Shown: piece by piece, positions 36,026 to 44,465 of the stretch
Layout of the letters: every line of letters begins with the position of its first letter
Position numbering within the stretch: position 1 is the first letter of the stretch
NCBI RefSeq assembly: GCF_009857135.1
Contig: NZ_CP047318.1
Coordinates: 1,240,001-1,304,000 of the forward strand
Length of the DNA stretch: 64,000 nt
From: Streptomyces sp. HM190
Lineage (GTDB): Bacteria; Actinomycetota; Actinomycetes; Streptomycetales; Streptomycetaceae
Direction of reading: 5' to 3'
Notes under the pieces: generated by a model
The model's database searches: none
Told to the model about the DNA's origin: nothing
The model's input: only the letters and a program-made list of their open reading frames with translations
Program-made: the position numbers and the translations under genes

Positions 36026-37435
36026 TCAGCCGGTGGTCTCCGCCCGGGCCCGTGTCAGCCGGGCGCCGACGACGCCGAGGACCAGCACCGCCGGAACGGT
36101 GACCTGCAGCCATAGGGCCGTCGTCCGGTCACCGCCGATGAGCGTCGTGAAGTTGGCGATGATGAGCCAGATGGCGCCGGCTATGCCGAGCGCACCCAGC
36201 ACAGGGGCGATCACGGTGTTCCAGGGACGGTTGTCGGCGCGCGAGCGGCGGAAGAACACGACGACCGAGACCGAGGTCAGGAAGTACAGCAGCATGATGC
36301 CGAGGACGGCGACCCCGCTGAACCAGGAGAAGAGGGTCAGCACGGGATCCTTGCCGAGGATCGCGAAGGGCATGACCAGCAGCAGGGCGATCCCGGTCTG
36401 CACCGCGCCGGCGACCCAGGGTGAGTGGCGCCCGTTGATCACGGTCAGGCCGTGGGGCAGAAGGCCCTCCCGGCCGAGGGAGAACAGGTAGCGGTTGGCG
36501 GAGTTGTGGAAGGCCAGGATGCCCGCGAAGAGGGAGGTGGCCAGCAGGATCGGCAGCACGTCGGCCGTCCAGCCGCCGAACAGGGCGGCGATCGGCCCGA
36601 AGACGAAGCCTGCCGCGTCGCCGCTCTGCAGCGCCTTGCCCGCCTCGCCCGCAGCCCGGGAAGCGCCGTGCGCGGAGACCAGCATCCACGAGGTGAAGGC
36701 GAAGAAACCGGTGATCACCGCGACCGACAGGTAGGTGGCCCGGGGGACGGTCTTGCGGGGTTCGCGGGCCTCCTCGCCGTAGATGGCGGTGGCCTCGAAG
36801 CCGAACATCGACGCCACGGCGAACATCAGCGCCACACCGGGAGCGCCCTTGAGCGCGGCGGACGGCGAGAAGCTGTCGGTGAGGCCGAGCCCTTCGGGCC
36901 CACCGCCCTTGAAGAACGTCACGAGGGCGAAGGCGATCAGGATGCTGAACTCCGCCAGGACGAAGACAGCGAGGATCTTGGCGCCCATCTCGATGCCGGA
37001 GGCGCCGAGGACCTGCACGACCACCATGGTGACCAGTGCCCAGACCCACCAGGCCACGTGGACTCCCGAGTAGTGCTCGACCAGGCCGCTCACCGTGGCG
37101 CCGTACAGCCCGTACATGGCGGCCTGGACGGCGCAGTACGCGAACAGGGCGACTCCGGCGCTGCCGGAGCCGGTCGGGCGGCCGAGCCCCTTGCCGATGT
37201 AGGTGTAGAAGGCTCCGGCGTCCACGACATGGCGGCCCATGGCGACGAATCCGACGGAGAACAGCAGGATGATGACGCCGGCGGCGAGGTAGGCGGCGGG
37301 AGTGCCCGCGCCGGTGCCGATGGCGACCGCGATGGGCACGGCCCCCGCGATGCCCGTCAGCGGCGCCTGTGCGGAGAGAACGAAGAAGAGGATGCCCAGG
37401 ACACCGAGAGAATCGGGCTTGAGCCTGCCTGCCAT
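36026..37435 (-). CDS. APC family amino acid/amine permease
   Basis: 469-aa membrane protein with about 12 TM helices, APC superfamily. The N-terminal motif LGVLGILFFVLSAQAPLTGI with VPIAVAIGTGAGTPAAY is the usual start; FEATAIYGEEAREPRKTVPRATYLSV is the conserved cytoplasmic loop. I took ATG 37435 (MAGRLKPD) because it fits family alignments; the frame is open upstream to 37534 and no good ribosome-binding site decides. First gene of the ALDH-hydrolase operon; probably imports the amine substrate. A TTTGGC..SAAAC box lies about 90 bp upstream. Confidence 0.9.
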   Translation of the reverse strand: MAGRLKPDSLGVLGILFFVLSAQAPLTGIAGAVPIAVAIGTGAGTPAAYLAAGVIILLFSVGFVAMGRHVVDAGAFYTYIGKGLGRPTGSGSAGVALFAYCAVQAAMYGLYGATVSGLVEHYSGVHVAWWVWALVTMVVVQVLGASGIEMGAKILAVFVLAEFSILIAFALVTFFKGGGPEGLGLTDSFSPSAALKGAPGVALMFAVASMFGFEATAIYGEEAREPRKTVPRATYLSVAVITGFFAFTSWMLVSAHGASRAAGEAGKALQSGDAAGFVFGPIAALFGGWTADVLPILLATSLFAGILAFHNSANRYLFSLGREGLLPHGLTVINGRHSPWVAGAVQTGIALLLVMPFAILGKDPVLTLFSWFSGVAVLGIMLLYFLTSVSVVVFFRRSRADNRPWNTVIAPVLGALGIAGAIWLIIANFTTLIGGDRTTALWLQVTVPAVLVLGVVGARLTRARAETTG

Positions 37436-37522
37436 GGAGACATCATGACCAGTTTGTCTGGGAATCACGGTCTGACTGTCCACTCGAATGCACCTGCCGG
37501 GGACGGGGAGGGATGAGAACTT

Positions 37523-37536
37523 GTTTCGAGCCAAAC
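37523..37536. promoter_or_regulatory. TTTGGC box 1 (permease promoter)
   Basis: On the minus strand reads GTTTGGCTCGAAAC, flanked by CTC and AA, matching boxes at 45992 and 46098 (consensus RTTTGGCWYSAAAC). A CTATCC/GTTTGGC half-site combination follows at 37561-37573. About 90 bp upstream of the permease start. Confidence 0.6.
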
Positions 37537-37630
37537 GAGTTGCCCCATAGTGGGCCGGAACTATCCGTTTGGCAAGGGGCTGTGGAAGATCCTTTCGCGG
37601 ACGCGGGGCTCTTTTTCGCAGGACCGCGAC

Positions 37631-38008
37631 TCAGGCGGCCGGCCGGTCGGCCGCGTCCCGGCGTACGAGCCGTACGAGCCGTACGACGACCGACGACGTG
37701 GGGGTGTTGCTGAGGTCGGCGGTCCTGTCCAGGCGTACCGGGACGTCGGTCCCGGCGAAGTACGCGGCCCGGCAGCCGCGGGCGGTCGGGTGGGACACCA
37801 CCCGGAAGTCGGGCGCCACGCGGACGGCGCCGTCGGGGCACTCGCCGACCCGGTCGACCCGGTCGGCGTCGGCCGGCCGGAGAGCGGCGAGGTCGTCGGG
37901 GTGGAACGACGGCCGACAGGGTCGGTCCGGCACCTGTTGGGCGGCCGCCGTGCCGCCGCGACGGGAGGACGGCGGGACGCAGGCCGCGCACTCCTGGGGC
38001 GGGCCCAC
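37631..38008 (-). CDS. Small hypothetical protein downstream of ferredoxin
   Basis: 125-codon frame starting GTG 38008 and ending at TGA 37631. The last ~85 codons have almost exclusively G/C at third positions, as real genes here do; the first ~30 are less biased. Contains a Cys-containing stretch (RVVSHPTARGCRAAYFAGTD) and a C-terminal VRLVRLVRR run encoded by 9-bp DNA repeats. No family recognised. Same strand and 66 bp after the ferredoxin, so possibly the third gene of the P450 operon; could also be a gene fragment. Confidence 0.4.
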   Translation of the reverse strand: MGPPQECAACVPPSSRRGGTAAAQQVPDRPCRPSFHPDDLAALRPADADRVDRVGECPDGAVRVAPDFRVVSHPTARGCRAAYFAGTDVPVRLDRTADLSNTPTSSVVVRLVRLVRRDAADRPAA

Positions 38009-38074
38009 GCTCAGACCGCTGTCGCCGGCGTTCTCCGGGGGCCGGACGCCATCGGTGGCATGCCGCGTTCCCGT

Positions 38075-38287
38075 CTACTCGTGCACCGTGACGGCCTGCA
38101 GCGGGCAGACCTCGGCGGCCTCGTACAGTTCCTCGGCGCTCTCCTCGGCCACGTCGGCCACGTAGACGTCGGTGGCCTCCGAGCGCAGGGACAGACGCCC
38201 CTCGTCGTCCAGCGCGAACAGGTGGGGGGCCGCGTACACGCACTGGCCGTGGTCCTGGCACTTCCTGAGGTCGACTTCGACCTTCAT
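38075..38287 (-). CDS. P450-associated ferredoxin ([3Fe-4S]-type)
   Basis: 70-aa ferredoxin (VDLRKCQDHGQCVYAAP ... EVCPLQAVTVHE). The cluster motif is CxxHxxC...CP: three Cys and a His replace the usual four Cys, as in many actinobacterial ferredoxins that serve P450s. ATG 38287 lies 31 bp after the P450 stop, so it should be that enzyme's electron donor. A second ferredoxin of identical motif is at 45689. No reductase adjoins this one; the reductase at 44466 may serve both. Confidence 0.92.
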   Translation of the reverse strand: MKVEVDLRKCQDHGQCVYAAPHLFALDDEGRLSLRSEATDVYVADVAEESAEELYEAAEVCPLQAVTVHE

Positions 38288-38318
38288 GACGGCTCCTGCC
38301 TCTCGAAAGGGTCGGGGA

Positions 38319-39515
38319 TCAGCGGAAACGGACGGGGAGGTGGGTGATGGTGCGCAGGAACTCGGTGTGCGCGTAGGCGGGCCGGCCCGCGAGCTCGACA
38401 CCGGAGAACCGGTTGACGATCGAGCTGAAGACGATGTCGGCCTCCGCGCGGGCCAGGACCTGGCCGGCGCAGCCGTGCATGCCGGAGCCGAAGGCCAGGT
38501 GCTGGCCGGCGGCGAGGGGGCGGGTGTGGTCGAAGGTGTCGGGGTCGGCGAAGACCTCGGGGTCGCGGTTGGCGGAGGCGATGAGCAGGGCCAGCGCCTC
38601 TCCGGCCGGGACGGTGGTGTCGCCGATGACGGTGTCCTGCGTGGTCAGGCGCACCACCATCGACTCCGGCGTGTCGATGCGCAGGATCTCGTTGATGATG
38701 CCGGGCCGCGCCTCCGGCTCGTCCCGGTAGGCGGCGAACAGCTCGGGGCGCTGGGTCATCAGCCAGATGCCGTGGTTGATCAGGTGCTTGACGTCGAGGT
38801 GGCCCACGGCGAAGAACAGGAAGATCGTGTGGACGACCTCTTCCTCGGTCATCCTGCCCTCGTCCTGCGCGGCGATGAAGGCGTCGATCAGTCCCTCGCC
38901 GGGGTGGGCCCGCTTGTCGGCCACGAGCCGGCGGATGTGCTCGGCGAACCAGCCGAACGCCTCCGTGGTGGCGCGGGCCTCCTCGTCGTTGCCGCCGGGG
39001 CCCAGGCTCAGCCCGATCTCGTAGGTCCTGCGCTGGATGGTGTCCATCTCGGTCGGCTCGATGCCGAAGATGTGGCAGGTGGTGTCGAAGGCGCACTTCA
39101 GGGAGAGGCCGTCGGCCGCGTCCAGGGTGCCGTCGCCCTTCTCGACCTCGTCGAGCACGGCCTCCACGGAGGCACGCATCACCGTGGACCACTCCTCGAC
39201 GGCCTTGGGCGTGAACCAGCGGTTGGTGATCCTCCGCAGCCGCGTGTGGTCGGGGGCGTCCTTGCCGAGCATGGTGTGGTGGATCGGGGCGGCCGGCCCG
39301 AAGTCGAGCCGCTGCACGCTCAGGGTGGGGTTGCGGATCAGCCGGGCGATGTCCTCGTAGCGGGAGACGACGTACAGGCCGAGCGGATGCCGGTAGACGG
39401 GGTGCTCCTCCCGCAGCCGCGCGTAGTACGGGTACGGGTCCGCGCGGAAGCCGGGGTCACGGAAAGGCAGCAGGTCCTCGGTGGCGGACGCGGGTCCGGC
39501 GGTGGTGACGGTCAT
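38319..39515 (-). CDS. Cytochrome P450 (first of cluster) with atypical I-helix
   Basis: 398-aa soluble bacterial P450. Heme-thiolate Cys349 in FGSGMHGCAGQ, ExxR in NEILRIDTP and the K'-helix are intact. The I-helix reads FFAVGHLDVKHLI where most P450s have AGxE/DT; the acid is shifted and the conserved Thr is replaced by Val, so oxygen activation may be unusual. ATG 39515 has GAGGAG upstream. Followed by its ferredoxin. Promoter region contains operator 2. Could hydroxylate or O/N-dealkylate the pathway substrate. Confidence 0.93.
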   Translation of the reverse strand: MTVTTAGPASATEDLLPFRDPGFRADPYPYYARLREEHPVYRHPLGLYVVSRYEDIARLIRNPTLSVQRLDFGPAAPIHHTMLGKDAPDHTRLRRITNRWFTPKAVEEWSTVMRASVEAVLDEVEKGDGTLDAADGLSLKCAFDTTCHIFGIEPTEMDTIQRRTYEIGLSLGPGGNDEEARATTEAFGWFAEHIRRLVADKRAHPGEGLIDAFIAAQDEGRMTEEEVVHTIFLFFAVGHLDVKHLINHGIWLMTQRPELFAAYRDEPEARPGIINEILRIDTPESMVVRLTTQDTVIGDTTVPAGEALALLIASANRDPEVFADPDTFDHTRPLAAGQHLAFGSGMHGCAGQVLARAEADIVFSSIVNRFSGVELAGRPAYAHTEFLRTITHLPVRFR

Positions 39516-39614
39516 GGTGTGGCACTCCTCGTATCGGGCGCGAGGCGGAGGGGGAGCTCGGGAGGGGAGGAAGAGACAGGGAGGGGCGATCGGGGCCCCG
39601 CTCCGGTCGAGAAT

Positions 39615-39628
39615 TATCCACTCGGATA
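39615..39628. promoter_or_regulatory. Cluster operator 2: TATCC-N4-GGATA (P450 promoter)
   Basis: TATCCACTCGGATA. On the minus strand it fills the 17-bp spacer between TTGACG and AATTCT, the same geometry as operator 1 within its TTGACA promoter. About 100 bp upstream of the P450 ATG. Confidence 0.7.
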
Positions 39629-39682
39629 GTTTCGTCAATACCTCGCGGCCCGCATATCGACTCTTCACGCAGCCGGAAGCGG

Positions 39683-39715
39683 ACGAGCCCCCGTCGCATG
39701 GCGACGGGGGCTCGT
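39683..39715. terminator. Strong terminator upstream of P450, downstream of tetR 2
   Basis: Perfect 15-bp stem ACGAGCCCCCGTCGC / GCGACGGGGGCTCGT with a 3-nt loop, between the tetR stop (39754) and the P450 promoter, insulating the two minus-strand units. Confidence 0.85.
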
Positions 39716-39753
39716 CCTGACCTGCCGTGACGGCAGGGATGGTGAGGAGGTGA

Positions 39754-40356
39754 CTACTCTGCGCACACGGGCGGCCGGGTCAGCAGGGACCGCAGCTCCT
39801 TCAACGCGGCCTCCGTGACGTCCGGTTCGTCGAGCACCAGCTGGTGCAGCACGAGGCCCTCCAGGGCCGCGAAGACGAGCCGGGTCAGGGCAGGGCTGGT
39901 CCCTTCGGGCAGGCTGCGGGACAACTCCCTCTCCGTGGCCTGGAAGTACTCGTCGTACAGTGCGCGGATCTGCGGCAGCAGCTCGGGCCGGCGCCGGGAT
40001 TCGAGCATCAGCTCGTACTGGAAGGTCTGCAGGGCCGGCTCACGGGTGACCATGTCCGCCAGCCCCGCCGCGAAGTCAGCGATGTCGCCCGTGCCCGGTT
40101 CCAGGGAACTCGTGCTCGCGCTGGTGCGCACCGCGTGTTCGAGGGCTGCCTCGATCAGCGCGTCGCGCGAACCGAAGTGGTGGACCACGAGCCCGTGCGT
40201 GACACCCGCCTCCTCCGCGACGGCACGATAGGTGAGCTTGCGCAGCCCGCCACGGGCCACCACGCGCACGGCCGCGTTGAGCAGGGCCTCACGGCCGGTC
40301 CCGTAGTCCACACGCTTGCGGGGCCTGGCGGGCGGCTTCTGGACGGAATCGCTCAT
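39754..40356 (-). CDS. TetR/AcrR family regulator 2 of catabolic cluster
   Basis: 200-aa TetR protein, paralogue of the one at 28899: HTH LLNAAVRVVARGGLRKLTYR then AVAEEAGVTHGLVVHHFGSR (residues ~27-67) and a similar ligand domain (FQYELMLESRRRPEL, RLVFAALEGLVLHQLV). It starts 47 bp after the FAH-family gene stop on the same strand, so it is probably the last gene of the ferredoxin-hpaE-hpaD operon, giving feedback from a pathway intermediate. No TATCC dyad was seen directly in front of it. Confidence 0.92.
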   Translation of the reverse strand: MSDSVQKPPARPRKRVDYGTGREALLNAAVRVVARGGLRKLTYRAVAEEAGVTHGLVVHHFGSRDALIEAALEHAVRTSASTSSLEPGTGDIADFAAGLADMVTREPALQTFQYELMLESRRRPELLPQIRALYDEYFQATERELSRSLPEGTSPALTRLVFAALEGLVLHQLVLDEPDVTEAALKELRSLLTRPPVCAE

Positions 40357-40403
40357 GCACGCGACCCTACCCGTACGCCGGGGCCGGCAGAGCGCCGCAG
40401 GGG

Positions 40404-41249
40404 TCACCGCTTCGGGGGGCGGATGCCGCGGAACTCCCAGTCGCCGCCGAGCGCGGTGGACAGCACCTCCTCGGACTCGGTGGGCTGCGCGCCGACGTCG
40501 CCGCGGATCAGGGTGGGGCCGGTGACGATGTGGTTGGTGAGCCGGCCGAGGCCCTCCACCTCGACCTCGACGACGTCGCCGGGCTGCACGGGCCGGGAGT
40601 TGGCCGGTGTGCCCGACAGCAGTACGTCGCCCGGGTACAGGGTGATGGTGCGGGCGATGTCGGCGACGAGGTAGTGCATGTCCCACTGCATCTCGTCGGT
40701 CGTACCGTCCTGGACGACCTTGCCGTTGACGTAGGTCCTCAGGCTCTTGCCGCGGAAGTCCCAGTCGGTGACCAGTCCCGGACCGAGCGGGCAGAGGGTG
40801 TCGGAGCCCTTCACCCGGAGCATGGAGCCCGCGTCGGTGTCACGGAAGTCGTGCAGGCCGTAGTCGTTGGCGACGGTGTAGCCGGCGATGTACTCGCCCG
40901 CCTCGGCCGGGGAGATGTTCCGCGCGGTTCTGCCGATGACGATGGCGACCTCGCCCTCGTAGTTGAGCCACTTGCAGCCCTCGGGGCGGACGATCGCGCC
41001 CCGGTGGGAGTTGAGGGCCGAGGTCGGCTTGTGGAAGTACGTGGGCGTGTCCGGCAGTTCGATGCCGAACTCGTCGACCCGGCTACGGTGGTTGAGGTGG
41101 ACGGCGATCACCTTGGACGGCACCACCGGAGGCAGGTGCTGTGCGTCCTGGGTCTTGACGCGGCGGCCGTCCCCGGCGACGAGTTCTTCCCCGTCGACGG
41201 TGACCTGGACGGCGGCGCCGTCCAGCAGGATGCGGCGGTACTCAGGCAT
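40404..41249 (-). CDS. Fumarylacetoacetate hydrolase family protein (HpcE/HpaG-type isomerase/decarboxylase)
   Basis: 281-aa FAH-fold enzyme. Metal-site features: LNYEGEVAIVIGRTARNI (acidic ligands), YTVANDYGLHDFRDTDAG, YPGDVLLSGTPANSRPVQPG. Downstream of hpaD and hpaE it would act on 5-carboxymethyl-2-oxo-hex-3-ene-1,7-dioate (decarboxylation/isomerisation) in homoprotocatechuate meta-cleavage. ATG 41249 overlaps the hpaD stop by 8 nt. The exact HpaG half-reaction cannot be told from sequence because FAH proteins are functionally diverse. Confidence 0.88.
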   Translation of the reverse strand: MPEYRRILLDGAAVQVTVDGEELVAGDGRRVKTQDAQHLPPVVPSKVIAVHLNHRSRVDEFGIELPDTPTYFHKPTSALNSHRGAIVRPEGCKWLNYEGEVAIVIGRTARNISPAEAGEYIAGYTVANDYGLHDFRDTDAGSMLRVKGSDTLCPLGPGLVTDWDFRGKSLRTYVNGKVVQDGTTDEMQWDMHYLVADIARTITLYPGDVLLSGTPANSRPVQPGDVVEVEVEGLGRLTNHIVTGPTLIRGDVGAQPTESEEVLSTALGGDWEFRGIRPPKR

Positions 41250-42165
41250 GGGTGGACTCCAGGGAGGTGGTGGTGGGGCTGCCGGTCCAGCCGCCCTCCG
41301 GGCGGTCGAACCAGAGGTGAACCTGGCCGGTGCCGATCGAGTTCTCGTACTCGCCGTACTGTCGGGCCCTGGCGACGCAGGCGCGCTCGCCGAGGGCTCC
41401 GGCCATCATCAGGTAGTGGAAGAACTTCGCCTCCGGCTTGTACTTCCAGAACGCGTCCATGGTGTCGAGGACCTTGTCGTGACGGCCCTCCTTGAACCAG
41501 GCGATCCGCTCGAAGTCCGCCGCGCGGGCCTCGGGCGTGAAGATGTGCACGGGGTCGCTGGCCTCGTGGTCGCGCAGCTCGCGCAGGGGCCAGAAGGTGT
41601 GCGACAGTGCGCCGGAGGCGATCAGCAGCACGCGCCGGCCCGGGGTGGCGGCGATACCGTCCGCCAGGGCGCGGCCGAGCCGCAGGTGGTCCTCCATGTC
41701 ACCGGTCTGGCAGACGCCGGTGGTCACCCACCGCTTGTCGGGCAGGCCCTCGCCGAGGAACTTCCACAGGTTGATGGTGGCGTAGTAGATCGGCAGGTAC
41801 TCGTCGTCGATCGCGGTGATCCAGGTACCGTGCTTGTCCGCGAACTTCTCGATGTTGGCGGCGAGTTCGGGGTCGCCGGGGAAGTCGTACGGCATCCGGC
41901 ACATCCCGCGCGGCAGTTCCTCGGAGGTGAACAGGCCGGCCCGGCGGGCTTGCGCGGTGACGACGAACTCGACGGTGGTGGCCCAGTGGGAGTCCAGGAC
42001 GACGACGGTGTCGTAGTCGTCGCGGGCGAAGACGTCCTCGCGGAGCTGGTGCAGGCCGGTGACGAGGGTGATCTCCTTGCCCCCGTTGAGCTCCAGCCGG
42101 GCCTCCTCGGGCAGCACGATGGTGGGGACGTGGGCGAGCAGGCCCGCCCCGACGATCTCACCCAT
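41242..42165 (-). CDS. hpaD: 3,4-dihydroxyphenylacetate 2,3-dioxygenase (LigB superfamily)
   Basis: 307-aa extradiol ring-cleavage enzyme. It aligns by eye with E. coli HpaD: LLAHVPTIVL, VVLDSHWATTVEF (metal His), TSEELPRGMCRMPYDF, LIASGALSHTFW (catalytic His) and the closing ENSIGTGQVHLWF. It would open homoprotocatechuate proximally to 5-carboxymethyl-2-hydroxymuconate semialdehyde. ATG 42165 overlaps hpaE by 8 nt and the FAH gene overlaps its end, so stoichiometric translation is likely. Related LigB enzymes on other catechols are an alternative, but hpaE beside it supports this call. Confidence 0.88.
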   Translation of the reverse strand: MGEIVGAGLLAHVPTIVLPEEARLELNGGKEITLVTGLHQLREDVFARDDYDTVVVLDSHWATTVEFVVTAQARRAGLFTSEELPRGMCRMPYDFPGDPELAANIEKFADKHGTWITAIDDEYLPIYYATINLWKFLGEGLPDKRWVTTGVCQTGDMEDHLRLGRALADGIAATPGRRVLLIASGALSHTFWPLRELRDHEASDPVHIFTPEARAADFERIAWFKEGRHDKVLDTMDAFWKYKPEAKFFHYLMMAGALGERACVARARQYGEYENSIGTGQVHLWFDRPEGGWTGSPTTTSLESTHA

Positions 42166-43621
42166 GGTCCTTCCATCCCTTCGGGGCGGTGACGGTGTTC
42201 TTGACGTCGCAGTAGAAGTCGAAGCTCCAGGTGCCGCCCTCGCGGCCGACCCCGGAGAGCCGGGAGCCGCCGAAGGGGGCCTGGAGGTCGCGGACGAAGA
42301 AGCAGTTCACCCACACCGTGCCCGCGACCAGCCGCGCGGTGACCCGCTCGGCGCGCTCCGGGTCGCCGGTGACCACGGTGGCGGCCAGTCCGAACCGGGT
42401 GCCGTTGGCGAGCCGGACCGCCTCCTCCTCGTCGGTGAAGGTCTGGAGGGTGAGGACCGGTCCGAAGACCTCCTCCTGCACGATCTCCGCGTCCGGGGCG
42501 ACGTCGGTGAGCAGGGTCGGCGCGTAGTACTGGTCCTCCTTGCGGTGGCCGCCGATCACCGCACGGGCCCCGGCGGCGAGCGCCCGCTGCACGAACCCGT
42601 CGATCTTCTCCAGCTGCCGGGGGTGGATGTTGGGCCCGATGTCGGTGGCCTCGTCGCGCGGATCCCCCTGCTTCAGCGCGCTCGCCCTCTCGACGAACCG
42701 GCGCGTGAACTCCTCCGCGACCGGCTCCTCGACCAGCAGCCGGGTGCCCGCCAGGCACACCTGGCCGGCGTTGTCGTACTGCTCCACCGCCAGGTCGACG
42801 GCGAGGTCCAGGTCCCCGTCGGCGAACACCAGCAGCGGCGACTTGCCGCCCAGTTCGAGGCTCAGGGGCGTGAGGTGCGCGGCAGCCGACTCCGCGATGC
42901 GCTTGGCCGTGGGCACCGAACCGGTGAAGCTGATGCGGCGCACGTCGGGGTGCGAGGTCAGCGCGTCGCCGATCTCGGAGCCGTACCCCTGGACGACGTT
43001 GAGGACACCTGCCGGCAGCCCGGCCTCGGCGGCGATGTCGGCCAGCAGGGAGGCCGTCAGCGGCGACCACTCGGCGGGCTTGAGGACGACCGTGTTCCCG
43101 GCGGCGAGGGCCGGCGCGACCTTCCAGGTGGCCAGCATGAGCGGGGCGTTCCACGGGGTGATCAGCACGCAGGGGCCGGCCGGGTCCCAGCTGACGTGGT
43201 TGGTGTGCCCGCGGGTGTCGAAGTCCTCGTGGTCCAGCTGGAGCAGCCAGTCGGCGAAGAAGCGGAAGTTGTGCGCCACGCGCGGCATCACGCCGCGGCG
43301 GTGGGAGCGCAGCAGGGCCCCGTTGTCGGTGGTCTCGACGATGGCGAGCTCTTCGATCCGCTTCTCGACCCCGCCGGCGATCGCGTGCAGGATGCGGGCG
43401 CGTTCCGCGCGGGAGGTGGCGGCCCAGGCGGGGAACGCGGCCTTCGCGGCGGCCACGGCGGCGGCCGCCTCCGTGGCCGTGCCCCGGGAGATCTCGCCGA
43501 TCGTGCTGCCGTCGATGGGCGAGACGTCCGGGAACGTCCGGGTCGAGGCGACGCGTTCGCCGCCGATCCAGTGCCGGGCGTCGACGGCGACCCCGGCCAC
43601 GGTGATGGTGTGTTGGCTCAT
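42158..43621 (-). CDS. hpaE: 5-carboxymethyl-2-hydroxymuconate semialdehyde dehydrogenase
   Basis: 487-aa ALDH, the length of E. coli HpaE (488). Catalytic Cys289 in NAGQVCLAGTRLL, base Glu in LELGGKSPLL, PWNAPLMLATWKVAPALAAG, and a C-terminal FVRDLQAPFGGSRLSGVGRE followed by GGTWSFDFYCDVKN, a signature of the HpaE/HpcC subfamily. It oxidises the hpaD ring-cleavage product. ATG 43621; 35 bp after the acetoacetate-decarboxylase-like gene. Confidence 0.9.
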   Translation of the reverse strand: MSQHTITVAGVAVDARHWIGGERVASTRTFPDVSPIDGSTIGEISRGTATEAAAAVAAAKAAFPAWAATSRAERARILHAIAGGVEKRIEELAIVETTDNGALLRSHRRGVMPRVAHNFRFFADWLLQLDHEDFDTRGHTNHVSWDPAGPCVLITPWNAPLMLATWKVAPALAAGNTVVLKPAEWSPLTASLLADIAAEAGLPAGVLNVVQGYGSEIGDALTSHPDVRRISFTGSVPTAKRIAESAAAHLTPLSLELGGKSPLLVFADGDLDLAVDLAVEQYDNAGQVCLAGTRLLVEEPVAEEFTRRFVERASALKQGDPRDEATDIGPNIHPRQLEKIDGFVQRALAAGARAVIGGHRKEDQYYAPTLLTDVAPDAEIVQEEVFGPVLTLQTFTDEEEAVRLANGTRFGLAATVVTGDPERAERVTARLVAGTVWVNCFFVRDLQAPFGGSRLSGVGREGGTWSFDFYCDVKNTVTAPKGWKDHG

Positions 43622-43656
43622 GCTCTGTTCCTCCGGTCTCGCGAGGTGGTGGGGGT

Positions 43657-44463
43657 CTACTCGGCGCCGGAGGTGCCGGATTCCAGCAGCCGGCCGCCGT
43701 CCCAGACGACGCCGACCTGGCGGTAGTAGGCGGCGATCGGCTCGCGGATCTCCAGGCGGGCCAGCTCCTCGGTGGGTGCTTCGAACAGTTCCAGCTCGGC
43801 GTCGCCGCGCCATGCCTGTCCCGCCTCGAACGACGCGGCACCGGACTCGATCAGCTCGTCCAGGGCCAGGCCCTTGCCCTTCTCGATGGAGGGCAGCCAG
43901 CGGTGGTGGGCCATCGGATGGGCGTTGACGAAGCCGTTCGTCTCCGACGGCTCGCGCAGGGTGACCACGGTGTGGGCGAGGCGCCGGTCGGCGGCGGCGA
44001 GCGTCGCGCCGAAACGGGCCCCCGCCTCGATGCGCGGCGCGGGACCGTACGGGTGGGGGCGGGTCTGGTGGATCGAGCCGAGCTTCTTCGGGTAGCCCTG
44101 GTGCAGTCCGCGGGCGATGGCGAAGTCCTTGTCGACCCAGATGTAGACGCAGCGCGAGTAGGTCTGTCCCCGGTACCTGCAGCGGACGACCGCGAAGGCC
44201 TCCTTGTACTGGGAGAGCACCGGGTCGAGCAGTTCCGCGCCGGACGCCGAGCAGGACTGCCAGTCGGCCCAGATCAGCGCCACCGCGCCGGGGTCCTCGT
44301 CGGCGAGTTCCAGGGGCTCGGGAAGCAGCTCACGCACGCGCGCCGGGTCGGTGCGGTACTCGACGGTGAGCAGGTCCCCGGAGTAGCGCCAGGGCGGCGA
44401 GGGGATCAGCGACGAGGCTCCGCTCGCCGTCTTGGGGGAGAAGAATCCACGAACAGGGGTCAT
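43657..44463 (-). CDS. Acetoacetate decarboxylase family protein
   Basis: 268-aa ADC-fold protein. The Schiff-base Lys pair is present: GYPKKLGSI with Lys126 (nucleophile) and Lys127. Other family landmarks: VEYRTDPARVRELLPEPLEL near the N-terminus and QYKEAFAVVRCRYRG. Its place between the ferredoxin reductase and hpaE is unusual; ADC-like proteins also act as (de)hydratases or aldolases, so it may process a keto-acid side product of the pathway. Function inferred only from fold and position. Confidence 0.85.
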   Translation of the reverse strand: MTPVRGFFSPKTASGASSLIPSPPWRYSGDLLTVEYRTDPARVRELLPEPLELADEDPGAVALIWADWQSCSASGAELLDPVLSQYKEAFAVVRCRYRGQTYSRCVYIWVDKDFAIARGLHQGYPKKLGSIHQTRPHPYGPAPRIEAGARFGATLAAADRRLAHTVVTLREPSETNGFVNAHPMAHHRWLPSIEKGKGLALDELIESGAASFEAGQAWRGDAELELFEAPTEELARLEIREPIAAYYRQVGVVWDGGRLLESGTSGAE

Positions 44464-44465
44464 GA

